Made by a program: the position numbers and the translations under genes
Source of the DNA: Streptomyces sp. NL15-2K
Lineage (GTDB): Bacteria; Actinomycetota; Actinomycetes; Streptomycetales; Streptomycetaceae
DNA length: 64,000 bases
NCBI RefSeq assembly: GCF_030551255.1
Contig: NZ_CP130630.1
Coordinates: forward strand, 10,787,001 to 10,851,000
Reading direction: 5' to 3'
The notes under the pieces: generated by a model
What the model saw: only the letters and a program-made list of their open reading frames with translations
What the model was told of the DNA's origin: nothing
Databases searched by the model: none
Shown here: piece by piece, positions 26,533-34,500 of the stretch
Layout: each line of letters begins with the position of its first letter
Position numbering within the stretch: the first letter of the stretch is position 1

Positions 26533-26800
26533 TCACCTTTTCGCACAGACCAGGGCTCCGGCCGCGGGCTTCAGGGTTGTGCAGAGTTCGGGCGCTGAGG
26601 CGGTGTCCTGCGACAACTGCCGCTCCACCGCCCGCATCGTCACCCAGTCCCCGCGGTTCATCCGGATCGCCATCGTGATCAGGGTGCGCGTGCCGGGCAG
26701 TGCGGACTGCGCGTGTTCGCGCTCGCCGGCCAGGTCGGGGTGGTCCAGGCTGACCGCGGCCGGCCGCGTCGTCCGCGCCGGCCGCCAGGCCCAGCTCGTG
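26533..26800 (-). pseudogene. Fragment of a QueG/RdhA-like iron-sulfur protein
   Basis: Minus-strand translation reads ELGLAAGADD, then after a frame change AVSLDHPDLAGEREHAQSAL and PGTRTLITMAIRMNRGDW. This aligns with residues about 36-90 of the intact 4Fe-4S/SCP2 protein at 30215-31564 (ELCLEAGADDVGFVEIDRPE, then PGVRTLISFVVRMNREN). It stops at 26533 without iron-sulfur motifs. Only the N-terminal part of a paralogue survives. Confidence 0.6.
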
Positions 26801-27030
26801 CGGCGGTCATGCCGATTCGATCACCCCCGGCGGGCTCACCGCGTCACCCGCCGCGCGGCGGACGAGCGAGGCCAGCACCGACGGGTGGGCAGCCGGCTTC
26901 GCGGAAGCCTGGGATCCGCCGACTGTCCCTGAGTGTCGCGCGCGGTAGTCGTCCGGCCCCCTGATGGGTCCAAAGGTGGCGCCCGCTGACGTGGCCCCGC
27001 GGGTGGTTCCGTGTTTGAGCTTGCGCATGG

Positions 27031-27069
27031 AAACCGATCGGTTTTCGATCAGTGGAAACCGATCGGTTT
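27031..27069 (+). promoter_or_regulatory. Paired TetR-type operators ahead of SDR gene 1
   Basis: AAACCGATCGGTTT occurs twice as a perfect 14-bp palindrome (27031-27044 and 27056-27069), 25 bp apart, ending 18 bases before the SDR start. The same pair at the same spacing precedes the SDR at 43926. Confidence 0.8.
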
Positions 27070-27087
27070 CTGATTGTGGAGGCAGGC

Positions 27088-27789
27088 ATGACAGCACTGA
27101 AGGACGCGAGCGTCTTCGTCACCGGTGGCAGCCGCGGCATAGGCAAGGCCCTGGTGGAGGAGCTCTATGCGCGCGGTGCGCGCAAGGTCTATGCCACGGC
27201 CCGCGACCCGCGCAGCATGACGCATCCCGACGCGGTCCCGGTGGCGTTGGAGGTCACCGATCCGGCTTCCGTGGCGGCGGCCGCCGCGCATGCCGAGGAT
27301 GTCACCGTACTGATCAACAACGCCGGCGCGTCGGTGGGCGCGTCCTTCCTCGAGTCGCCGGTCGACGACGTGCGCCGGGAGTTCGAGACCAACTTCTACG
27401 GCCCGCTGCTGGTCGCCCGGGCTTTCGTGCCGGTGATCGAGCGCAACGGCGGCGGCCACGTGCTCAACGTGCACTCCGTGCTGTCCTGGCTGGCCCTGGG
27501 CGGCTCCTACAGTGCCTCCAAGGCCGCTCTGTGGTCGCAGACGAACTCCCTGCGCCTGGAGCTGCAGCCGCGCGGCATCGCTGTCACCGGACTGCACGTG
27601 GGATACGTGGACACGGACCTGGCGGCGGGCGTCGAGGCACCCAAGTCCGATCCTCGTGACGTCGCCGCACTCGCCCTCGACGGCGTCGAGGCCGGAGCGT
27701 ACGAGGTGCTCGCCGACGACGTCTCGCGTCAGGTCAAGGCGGGGCTGGCCGGGGACCTGGCGGGGCTGTACCCCCAGCTGTCGAAGTAG
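27088..27789 (+). CDS. Short-chain dehydrogenase/reductase (SDR)
   Basis: 233 residues of a classical SDR: cofactor loop TGGSRGIGKAL, NNAG at the end of strand 4, catalytic serine in LNVHSVLSW and YSASK as the Tyr-Lys pair. Substrate is unknown. GGAGG precedes the ATG by seven bases; an ATG at 27052 in the same frame lies within the operator and is unlikely. The two AAACCGATCGGTTT palindromes just upstream should make it TetR-repressed and inducible. Confidence 0.9.
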   Translation: MTALKDASVFVTGGSRGIGKALVEELYARGARKVYATARDPRSMTHPDAVPVALEVTDPASVAAAAAHAEDVTVLINNAGASVGASFLESPVDDVRREFETNFYGPLLVARAFVPVIERNGGGHVLNVHSVLSWLALGGSYSASKAALWSQTNSLRLELQPRGIAVTGLHVGYVDTDLAAGVEAPKSDPRDVAALALDGVEAGAYEVLADDVSRQVKAGLAGDLAGLYPQLSK

Positions 27790-27883
27790 GGCCGAGGCCG
27801 GAGCGAGCGCCGCCTGCCGTAGGCCATGGGCGTCACCACCCTGCCGCCGGACCGTACCCGAGTCACTCAACCGCAGTTCACAC

Positions 27884-28291
27884 GCAGGGTTCCACGACGT
27901 GACGTTGGTCGGGGAGTCCCTGGGCGCGGTGCTCGCCCTGACCACTGCGGCCGATCTGCCGGAGCGGGTACGGTGCGTCGTCGCGGTGAACCCGTACGAC
28001 TACCGTGACGGGATCGCCCGGTCCAGTGCCCTCGCTCGTGTGGTGATCGGCGGTGCTCTCATGCCGGGGGTGGGCCCGGTGGTCGCCGGGGTGGAGCCCA
28101 AACCCGTCCTTCGCAGGATCTTGCAGGGCGGCGTGGGCGACAAGACCGCTGTGCGGGAGGACTACCTGGACGAGCTCCAGAACCTGCCCAGCCAGCCTGC
28201 CGCCGACTTCACGCAGGTGCCGGAAGCGGGCCACTTCATCTCACTCGAGAGGCCGGAGACAGTGGCCGACCTGCTGACCTCGGTGGCGTGA
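27884..28291 (+). pseudogene. Alpha/beta-hydrolase remnant
   Basis: The frame reads HDVTLVGESLGAVLALTTAA (nucleophile elbow GESLG) and continues through LPERVRCVVAVNPYDYRDG, ending in AGHFISLERPETVADLL, the region of the catalytic histidine. The N-terminal third with the oxyanion strand is missing, and the join between LPSQPAADF and TQVPEAGH skips most of the cap and the acid-bearing strand. So both a 5' truncation and an internal deletion are present. Confidence 0.65.
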
Positions 28292-28404
28292 GCCGTCGGC
28301 CGGAGCAGTGCTCTTGGCGAACGAGAGCCATGCCCCGGCAGCAAGAGCCATGCCCCGTGGGTGTCAACCAGTGGCGCGAAGAGACGGAATGGCCCCTGTC
28401 GCGG

Positions 28405-28880
28405 GCGGTGGACACGGACTTTCACCTGCGCGCCGACGGACGTCTGACCCAAGTTGACTTCACCGACCACGTGCTGCCAGTTGGTGTGGGTCCGCGGGCC
28501 CATGATCAGCGTGGCGGACCGGCCGGCCCGGCGCATGGCGGTGAAGTTGTCGAGCGTGCCCTGGCTGAAGATGTCGTACCAGCCGCCGAGCTGGTGGCCG
28601 CGAAGAGCACCGCCCGGACGCGGCCGGTCACCTCGACGTCCTCGGTGAGCGGTTCGGTGGTGAAGACCAGGACGTCCTCGCGCGCCTCCACGGACGGACG
28701 GGCCCTCGACCGACTGGGTGGTGCGCCTGTGCGACGTCGACGAGATGGGTGTCTCCCGCAATGTGACCGACGGCATCGTGCGGGTGCGCGCGGCGACACC
28801 GGCGAGGCGGCCGAGCACGTCGTGGACCTGTGGTCGACCAGCATCGTCTTCCGGGCGGGGCACCGTTCCCCGAGCATGCC
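28405..28880. pseudogene. Scrambled CocE/NonD-type hydrolase remnant in three blocks
   Basis: Three stretches match consecutive parts of CocE/NonD X-Pro-dipeptidyl-peptidase-like hydrolases but are out of order. Minus strand 28600-28405 gives LGGWYDIFSQGTLDNF and GPRTHTNWQHV (catalytic-domain end). Minus strand 28690-28600 gives EDVLVFTTEPLTEDVEVTGR, a later segment. Plus strand 28700-28870 gives DWVVRLCDVDEMGVSRNVTD and HVVDLWSTSIVFRAGH, the C-terminal jelly-roll. Thus two blocks are swapped and the third is inverted relative to them. No start or complete domain remains. Confidence 0.65.
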
Positions 28881-28891
28881 GCCGTAGCCCC

Positions 28892-29078
28892 CACGCTCGC
28901 GGCAGGGGCCTGCGTCTCGCCGCTCACCGCCCGCGAGTACGATGTCCTCCGCCTCGTCGCGGCCGGCCACACCAACCTCGAGATCGGCGCCGAGCTGAAC
29001 CTGTCGGTCAACACCGTCAAGACCTACCTGCGTGAGGTCATGCGCAAGCTCGGCACCCGCAACCGCGCCCAATCATGA
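28892..29078 (+). pseudogene. LuxR-type helix-turn-helix fragment
   Basis: ACVSPLTAREYDVLRLVAAG then EIGAELNLSVNTVKTYLREV and MRKLGTRNRAQS is a complete LuxR-family DNA-binding domain and the natural C-terminus. Everything N-terminal to it is absent; upstream DNA belongs to the CocE remnant. It might still be translated as an 82-residue protein from a GTG at 28830, but no regulatory input domain is left. Confidence 0.7.
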
Positions 29079-29167
29079 AGGCGCGGTCAGCGGGTTGCTC
29101 TGATCCCATGGGCAGCCGCGAGGAAGGGCATGGGCGGACGAAGGACGACGCTGTTCCGAGGCCGTCA

Positions 29168-29182
29168 GTTGCTTGACGCAAC
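29168..29182 (+). promoter_or_regulatory. HxlR operator candidate 1
   Basis: GTTGCTTGACGCAAC is a GTTGC-N5-GCAAC palindrome. A TAGACT box (29187-29192) lies just downstream, seven bases before the HxlR ATG, which would make the hxlR transcript leaderless and the operator cover the -35 region. Two more copies precede the 4Fe-4S/SCP2 gene. Confidence 0.7.
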
Positions 29183-29198
29183 GTGCTAGACTGAAGGC

Positions 29199-29663
29199 AT
29201 GTTGGGCCGGACCTACGAAAATCAGCTGTGCTCCATAGCGCGGACCCTTGAGGTCGTCGGCGAGCGCTGGACCTTGCTGATCATTCGCGATGCGCAGCTC
29301 GGCCTGCGCCGGTTCGAGGAATTTCAGGACAGCCTCGGTATCGCCCGCAACGTGCTTACCAACCGCCTCGCGAAGCTGGTCGACGAGGGGTTGCTGGAGC
29401 GGGTCTGTTACCAGGAGCGGCCCGCCCGCTATGAGTACCGGCCGACGGGCAAGGCCAAGGACTTGCTCACCGCCGTGCTTGCCTTGATGCACTGGGGTGA
29501 TGAGCACGCCGAGGACCCGGCCGGCCCGCCGCGGGTCACGAGCCATGCGGGATGCGGGGGCAACGTTCGGGAACGGCTCGTGTGCACCGAATGCGGACAA
29601 GCGGTGGGGCCGGACGCCGTTCTCCTGCTTCCCGGCCCGGCGCTTACCGACTCCCCGGCCTGA
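29199..29663 (+). CDS. HxlR-family transcriptional regulator
   Basis: 154 residues. The N-terminal cysteine of LCSIARTLEVVGERWTLLII, typical of redox- or aldehyde-sensing HxlR proteins, is present, and the winged helix continues through RFEEFQDSLGIARNVLTNRL and an EYRPTGKAKDL wing. The C-terminus carries four cysteines (HAGCGG and VCTECG), which could bind zinc. It probably controls itself and the divergent-in-function but co-oriented oxidoreductase genes from 30215, since the same 15-bp palindrome precedes both. Confidence 0.88.
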   Translation: MLGRTYENQLCSIARTLEVVGERWTLLIIRDAQLGLRRFEEFQDSLGIARNVLTNRLAKLVDEGLLERVCYQERPARYEYRPTGKAKDLLTAVLALMHWGDEHAEDPAGPPRVTSHAGCGGNVRERLVCTECGQAVGPDAVLLLPGPALTDSPA

Positions 29664-30133
29664 CGTCCGAAACGTTCCTCGATGGACGGGCGGGCGCTGC
29701 CGCCGGCGTCCGGCTTCGGCGAGTCCACTGCGAGGCGCACGCTGAACTCACCGCGGTCACCCACTCGATGCACCAAGCGGGCCGGGCCCTTCGGCCGCCG
29801 GCGCTTGCGGGTGTGCGAGGTGTGCGAAGGGGTGCACCTTTGATGGGTCCGCTCCGAGCCCGGACCCGAACCGTCGGAGTGGGCCGGTGAAGCGGCTCCG
29901 CACCACATGCGGCATCTGTCGTGCCGGGCTTCCTGGGGCGGCTTCCTGGGGCGCCGACGCGCGGTGCGTGACCACGTCCGCGACAACGTAGCGGAGCAGC
30001 TGGTCCATCCATCCGTCCGTCCGGCCGGCCGTGCGCCGTCGGCGCCTTGGCCGGCTCCTGCTCCAGCACCACGAACAACGCCGCGACGATCAGGCCTTGT
30101 CAGCCCCGCGGCATCCCGCCCGCAACCTCGGCA
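29664..30133. other. Intergenic region without recognisable gene
   Basis: No frame here shows a ribosome-binding site together with a recognisable domain. The open frames are arginine/alanine-rich shadows typical of noncoding high-GC DNA. The region ends at the two operator copies before the iron-sulfur protein gene. Confidence 0.5.
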
Positions 30134-30182
30134 GTTGCTTCACGCAACCCATGCGACTAAGGTCCAAGTTGCTTCATGCAAC
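30134..30182 (+). promoter_or_regulatory. Promoter with two HxlR operator candidates
   Basis: GTTGCTTCACGCAAC (30134-30148) and GTTGCTTCATGCAAC (30168-30182) repeat the hxlR palindrome. Between them TTGCTT (30135-30140) and TAAGGT (30158-30163) form a -35/-10 pair with 17-base spacing, so the first site covers the -35 and the second covers the expected start point near 30170. Confidence 0.7.
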
Positions 30183-30214
30183 TCACTCTTCCCGTCCCCG
30201 TGAGGTGTCGCCCG

Positions 30215-31564
30215 ATGGCCAAACAGAACAAGCTCGACGACCATCCCACCGTCGTCCAGGTCCGCCTGCGGCGCGACCGTGACGCCGCCCGGCCCGCCGA
30301 GCCGCTGGATGCGGCATGGCTGCGGGAGCTGTGTCTCGAAGCGGGTGCGGACGACGTCGGTTTCGTCGAGATCGACCGGCCGGAAATCGCCGACCAGCGA
30401 GCGGACCTGGGCGCCGCGCTGCCGGGTGTCCGAACGTTGATCAGCTTCGTGGTCCGAATGAACCGGGAGAACATCCGCACTCCGGCGCGCTCGGTGGCCA
30501 ACCTGGAGTTCCATCACAGCGGCGACCACACCAACGAGGTGGGCCGGCGAGTGGTGGCCGAGCTGGAGGCGATGGGGGTGCGCGCCCTCAACCCCGCGAT
30601 GGGTTTTCCGATGGAAATGGACAAGTTCCCCAGGAAAACGTGGGTCGTCGGGCACAAGCCGGTCGCCGTGGCGGCCGGGCTCGGCAAGATGGGCATCCAC
30701 CGCAACGTCATCCACCCCAAATTCGGCAACTTCATCCTGCTGGGCACCCTGCTGATCGACGCGGAGATCAGCGACCGATCCGAGCCCCTCGAGTTCAATC
30801 CCTGCCTGGAATGCAAGTTGTGCGTGACCGCCTGCCCGACCGGGGCGATCGCCTCCGACGGTCACTTCGACTTCTCCGCCTGCTACACGCACAACTACCG
30901 CGAGTTCATGGGTGGCTTCGGCGACTGGGTCGAAACGGTTGCTGACAGCCGTGACGCCGCCGACTACCGCTCGCGCATGGATGACAACGAGACCGCGTCC
31001 CTGTGGCAAAGCCTCTCCTTCGGCGCCAACTACAAAGCGGCCTACTGCATGTCGGTCTGCCCGGCCGGCGAGGACGTCATCGGCCCCTGGCTGGACAATC
31101 GCAAGTCACACCTGGACACGGTCGTCCGCCCACTGATGAACAAGGAAGAGACCGTCTACGTCGTCTCGGGTTCCGACGCCGAGCAGCACGTGGCCCGCCG
31201 CTTCCCGCACAAACGCACGAAGCGAGTAGGGCAGAGCTTGCGAGCGAGCAGCATCGAGGGTCTGGTGGAAGGCATGCCGGTGGTCTTCCAGCGTGAGCAG
31301 GCCGAAGGGCTGTCCGCGACCTACCATTTCACCTTCACCGGCGCCGAATCCCGGCAGATCACCGTGACCATCCGCGACCGCGAACTCGATATCGCCGAAG
31401 GGCATCAGGGCGAGCCGGATCTCCGGATCACCGCCGACGCGCGCACTTGGCTGCGTTTCCTCACCAAACAGTCAGTGCTGCCGTGGGCGCTGCTGCGCGG
31501 CCGTATCAAGATGCACGGCTCGCCGAAGCTGCTGCGTGCCTTCGGCCGTTGCTTCCCGTCCTGA
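30215..31564 (+). CDS. QueG/reductive-dehalogenase-like 4Fe-4S protein fused to an SCP2 domain
   Basis: 449 residues. The first 300 match the QueG/RdhA-type fold: ELCLEAGADDVGFVEIDRPE, PGVRTLISFVVRMN, AAGLGKMGIHRNVIHPKFGN, then two cluster motifs, CLECKLCVTACPTGAI (CxxCxxCxxxCP) and CMSVCPAGED (CxxxCP). The last 100 or so residues form a sterol-carrier-protein-2-like domain (TYHFTFTGAESRQITVTIRD, ending KLLRAFGRC), a lipid-binding fold. Length and the SCP2 tail exclude housekeeping QueG. A cobalamin-dependent reductase acting on a hydrophobic substrate is a reasonable inference; cobalamin binding is not proven by motif. The ATG follows GTGAGG. An FMN/2Fe-2S reductase follows. Confidence 0.82.
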   Translation: MAKQNKLDDHPTVVQVRLRRDRDAARPAEPLDAAWLRELCLEAGADDVGFVEIDRPEIADQRADLGAALPGVRTLISFVVRMNRENIRTPARSVANLEFHHSGDHTNEVGRRVVAELEAMGVRALNPAMGFPMEMDKFPRKTWVVGHKPVAVAAGLGKMGIHRNVIHPKFGNFILLGTLLIDAEISDRSEPLEFNPCLECKLCVTACPTGAIASDGHFDFSACYTHNYREFMGGFGDWVETVADSRDAADYRSRMDDNETASLWQSLSFGANYKAAYCMSVCPAGEDVIGPWLDNRKSHLDTVVRPLMNKEETVYVVSGSDAEQHVARRFPHKRTKRVGQSLRASSIEGLVEGMPVVFQREQAEGLSATYHFTFTGAESRQITVTIRDRELDIAEGHQGEPDLRITADARTWLRFLTKQSVLPWALLRGRIKMHGSPKLLRAFGRCFPS

Positions 31565-31580
31565 CCGGTCTTGAAGGAAC

Positions 31581-31625
31581 GGACCGTCGAATTACGGACC
31601 GTCGAATTACGGACCGTCGAATTAT
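31581..31625 (+). repeat. Three perfect 15-bp tandem repeats
   Basis: GGACCGTCGAATTAC occurs at 31581-31595 and 31596-31610, and with the last base changed at 31611-31625. The array lies between the iron-sulfur protein stop and the reductase start. No protein or hairpin explains it; replication slippage is likely, and copy number may vary. Confidence 0.9.
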
Positions 31626-31649
31626 CACCGCGAAAATGGAAGGCCGATC

Positions 31650-32613
31650 ATGAGCACTCTCCGTACCGAGGTCGAGCGCGACCTCGTACTGGAACGCAAG
31701 GAAACGGTGGCCGAAGGTGTTGTGCTGCTGACCTTGAGCGACGCGGAAGGCCGGCCGCTGCCGGAATGGCAGCCGGGTGCACACGTCGACCTGATATTGC
31801 GAGCGGACCTGGTCAGGCAGTACTCACTGTGCGGGGACCCGGGGGACCGGTCCCGTCTTCAGGTCGCGGTGCTGCGTGAGCCGAAAAGCCGGGGCGGGTC
31901 GAGCTACGTGCACGACGAGCTCTCCGAAGGCGAGTCGGTGCGCATTCGCGGGCCCCGCAACAACTTTCCGCTCGTGAAGGCCAAGCGCTACCTGTTCATC
32001 GCAGGCGGGATCGGGATCACCCCGATCCTGCCCATGGTGGCGGCCGTCGACGCGCGCGGCGCCGACTGGCGTCTCGTCTACGGGGGTCGCACCCGAGCGT
32101 CGATGGCGTTCGGTGAGACTCTGCAGCGGGCGTACGGAGACAGGGTGAGCCTGCGGCCGCAGGACGAATACGGGCTGCTGGACCTGCCTTCGCTGCTCGG
32201 CAAACCGCAACGGCGGACAGCCGTCTACTCCTGCGGCCCGGAAACCGCTGCTCGCGGCGGTCGAATCCGGCTGCGAGAAGTGGTCGAACGGAGCCCTGCA
32301 CGTGGAGCGCTTCGCCGCGAAGAAGGACGTCACCGACCGGCCGCGCACGACCTTCGAGGTCGAGCTCGCCCAGTCCGGCCGGACGCTGCTGGTCTCTGAG
32401 GACATGTCCGTTCTTGAGGCTGTCGAAGATGCCGGTGTGCCGATGATGTCGTCGTGCGAGGAGGGAATCTGCGGAACCTGCGAGACGATGGTGTTGTCCG
32501 GGGCGATCGACCACCGCGACTCGGTCCTGAACGACCAGGAGCGCGCGGCGGGCAACAGCATGATGATCTGCGTCTCCCGAGCCAAGGGCGACCGCCTGGT
32601 CCTCGACCTCTGA
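31650..32613 (+). pseudogene. PDR-family FMN/2Fe-2S oxidoreductase with a one-base frameshift
   Basis: Phthalate-dioxygenase-reductase architecture: FMN domain with RQYSLCGDP, NAD domain with FIAGGIGITPILPMVAAVD and YSCGPE, and C-terminal plant-type ferredoxin with CEEGICGTCETMVLSG plus the last cysteine in MMICVSR. Such proteins pass electrons from NAD(P)H via FMN and 2Fe-2S to a partner oxygenase or reductase, here probably the 4Fe-4S/SCP2 protein. After YSCGPE an extra A in the run at 32242-32244 shifts the frame; removing it restores PLLAAVESGCEKW and the ferredoxin domain. As sequenced, the first frame ends at 32399 and lacks the 2Fe-2S domain. Confidence 0.85.
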
Positions 32614-32689
32614 TCCACTGCGGGATCGGATGACCGGGCCGCGGCCCATCTGCCCAGTCGGTGCCCTCGGGCTGTCGCCGTCTCCTTCA

Positions 32690-32852
32690 GCTCATCGCGG
32701 GCAGCGCCGAGGGCCGCCAGGTCTTCACCACCATGGAGCGCGACTTCGACGCCGACGCGGTGAAGTCCATCGACTCGCTGTTCGTGCTGAAGTCCGACGT
32801 GACCTCGAAGCAGCAGGGCGCGGCGCTCCAGGCGTACGCCGAGTACCGCGTT
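32690..32852 (+). pseudogene. Unassigned gene fragment
   Basis: A short stretch reads LIAGSAEGRQVFTTMERDFD followed by VKSIDSLFVLKSDVTSKQQG and has amino-acid usage and codon bias of real coding sequence. It has no start and ends abruptly where the luciferase-like fragment begins on the other strand. I do not recognise the family. Confidence 0.35.
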
Positions 32853-32990
32853 TCAGCCGGCCCGGCCGTGGCTGATCACGTCCAGGGCCTTGAACTGGCG
32901 GGCGAGGTTGTAGGGCGCGTTGAAGGTGGTGGAGCAAGTGGTGACCAGGCCGATCCGCTCGGTCTCACGCGCAGGTCCATGTCCGTGCGG
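32853..32990 (-). pseudogene. Luciferase-like FMN monooxygenase fragment
   Basis: Minus strand reads TERIGLVTTCSTTFNAPYNL then ARQFKALDVISHGRAG. This is the conserved early segment of NtaA/SnaA/DmoA-type FMN-dependent monooxygenases. Both the preceding N-terminus and the rest of the barrel are missing. Its upstream edge is fused to the 3' end of mftF. Confidence 0.65.
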
Positions 32991-34500
32991 CTGGACTGGT
33001 TCGTCCCGGGCAGGCGCCATGCGATCCGATGAGCAGGAGGAGACGCCGGGCACCGGGAAGCAGCCGACGGCCCGGAGGGCGCTGGTCCCTGCCCGTCACG
33101 ATCCGCGGGCGGAGTGCGGCGGCGGAGTGGCCCTTCAAGGCCGACCACCACACACCCGCGCCGTAGGCCAGGTCGTCGAGGCGGCGCGCGGTGGCGTACC
33201 GGACGGGGTCGAGGCCGGTCGGTCGTCGGCGGTATTCCAGCGCCACGTCCAGGACGGCCGCCACCGCCGCGACCCGGCGGACACGGCGGGAGACCAGGCA
33301 GCCCCCCGCCGTCAGCGGCCACCAGTGGCGGGTCGCCAGCGATCCGCCCTGGGCCAGCGCCGACACCGCGCCGACGGCGGTGAGGCGCACCGCCTGCCGG
33401 ACGGGTTGTCCCGTGTCCGACAGCGTGCGGGCGATGCGCACCGTGGTGAGGGCCCACAGCGATCCGGCGACGGGAAGGGACCAGCGGCGCTGGACGGCCA
33501 GGGCGAGCAGCAGACCCGCGCTCCACGGGGCGAGCACGGCGGGGGCGATGGCGATGGGATGCCGTACGGCCAGCGGATGCGCTCCGGTGCCGTACTCCGC
33601 CTTGCGCCGCAACCAGTCGGCGAGTCCGGCCCGGTGCTCGTGGGCGGCCCACAGGGACGGTTCGTACCGAATACGCCGGCCGCCGTCCACCAGGCGCCAG
33701 CACAGGTCGACGTCCTCACCCACGCGCATGCGCTCGTCGAACCCGCCGGCCTTGAGCAGGACGTCGGTGCGGGCCACGACGCAGGCGCTCGGCGCCCAGG
33801 AGACGGGTGTGCCGGGACGGACGGCGGCCGGGCGGGTGCCCAGGTCCAGTGAGGAGCGCGTGCGCTCGTACCGGCTGATCCATCCGGTGGACTCGGCGGT
33901 GCTCAGCGCGGTGATCCGGGGTACGGCCATGGCGACCGACGGGTCGGCGAAGTGCCTCAGCAGCCCAGGCACGGTCTCGGCGGGAAGCACGATGTCGGAG
34001 TCGACGAAGGCGACGTGAGGCGTCGTCACCTCCCGCAGACCCGCGTTGCGGGCGCCGGCCGGCCCCAGGTTCTCCGGGAGCGGCAGCAAGCGCGCACCGT
34101 GCCGTGCCGCGACGGACGCGGTGAGCTCCGGGTTTCGTGAGGCGTCGTCCACGACGAGGACGGGGCTGCCGCCGGGGACGCAGCAGAGCAGACGGGCGAG
34201 CTGACGGGGCCGGTCCCGCACCGGGATCACGTAGGTGCAGGTCGGTTCGGTTCCGGAGGCCGTCGCCGGCTCCGGCAGCGCGGCGAGCTCGGGGTGGGCC
34301 AGGCCGGTTGCCAGCAGACGCTCCGCCAGGACCGCGCCCGCCGCGTTCCGGACGGTCAGGGTGCGGCCGGACAGGAGTCCACGCGCCCGGGGGGTGAGCC
34401 GGAGCAAGCGTGTCGGATGGCCTCCGAGGAGCGCCCGCCCGTGGTCGAGGACGCGGGTGTCCCGGTCGAGGGTGAGCGTGAATCCGTGGGGGAGCGTCAT
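32965..34500 (-). CDS. mftF: Mycofactocin glycosyltransferase
   Basis: Family 2 glycosyltransferase that adds oligoglucose chains to premycofactocin. 511 residues: YVIPVRDRPRQLARLLCC, VLVVDDASRNPEL, the DxD-type metal site VDSDIVLP, GEDVDLCWRLVDGG, and three or four C-terminal hydrophobic segments. The ATG overlaps the mftE stop (ATGA). Family members usually end about 30-40 residues earlier; after ALRPRIV the tail (TGRDQRPPGRRLLPG, ending ARTWTCA) is arginine-rich and runs into the luciferase-like fragment, so the original stop seems to have been lost. The catalytic core is intact. Confidence 0.88.
   Translation of the reverse strand: MTLPHGFTLTLDRDTRVLDHGRALLGGHPTRLLRLTPRARGLLSGRTLTVRNAAGAVLAERLLATGLAHPELAALPEPATASGTEPTCTYVIPVRDRPRQLARLLCCVPGGSPVLVVDDASRNPELTASVAARHGARLLPLPENLGPAGARNAGLREVTTPHVAFVDSDIVLPAETVPGLLRHFADPSVAMAVPRITALSTAESTGWISRYERTRSSLDLGTRPAAVRPGTPVSWAPSACVVARTDVLLKAGGFDERMRVGEDVDLCWRLVDGGRRIRYEPSLWAAHEHRAGLADWLRRKAEYGTGAHPLAVRHPIAIAPAVLAPWSAGLLLALAVQRRWSLPVAGSLWALTTVRIARTLSDTGQPVRQAVRLTAVGAVSALAQGGSLATRHWWPLTAGGCLVSRRVRRVAAVAAVLDVALEYRRRPTGLDPVRYATARRLDDLAYGAGVWWSALKGHSAAALRPRIVTGRDQRPPGRRLLPGARRLLLLIGSHGACPGRTSPAARTWTCA

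Noticed and set aside
29079..29115. Third copy of the miniature repeat (CTGATCCCATGGGCAG)
   Set aside because: Only about 15 bases resemble the end of copy 1 at 10.58 kb and no second block is present.
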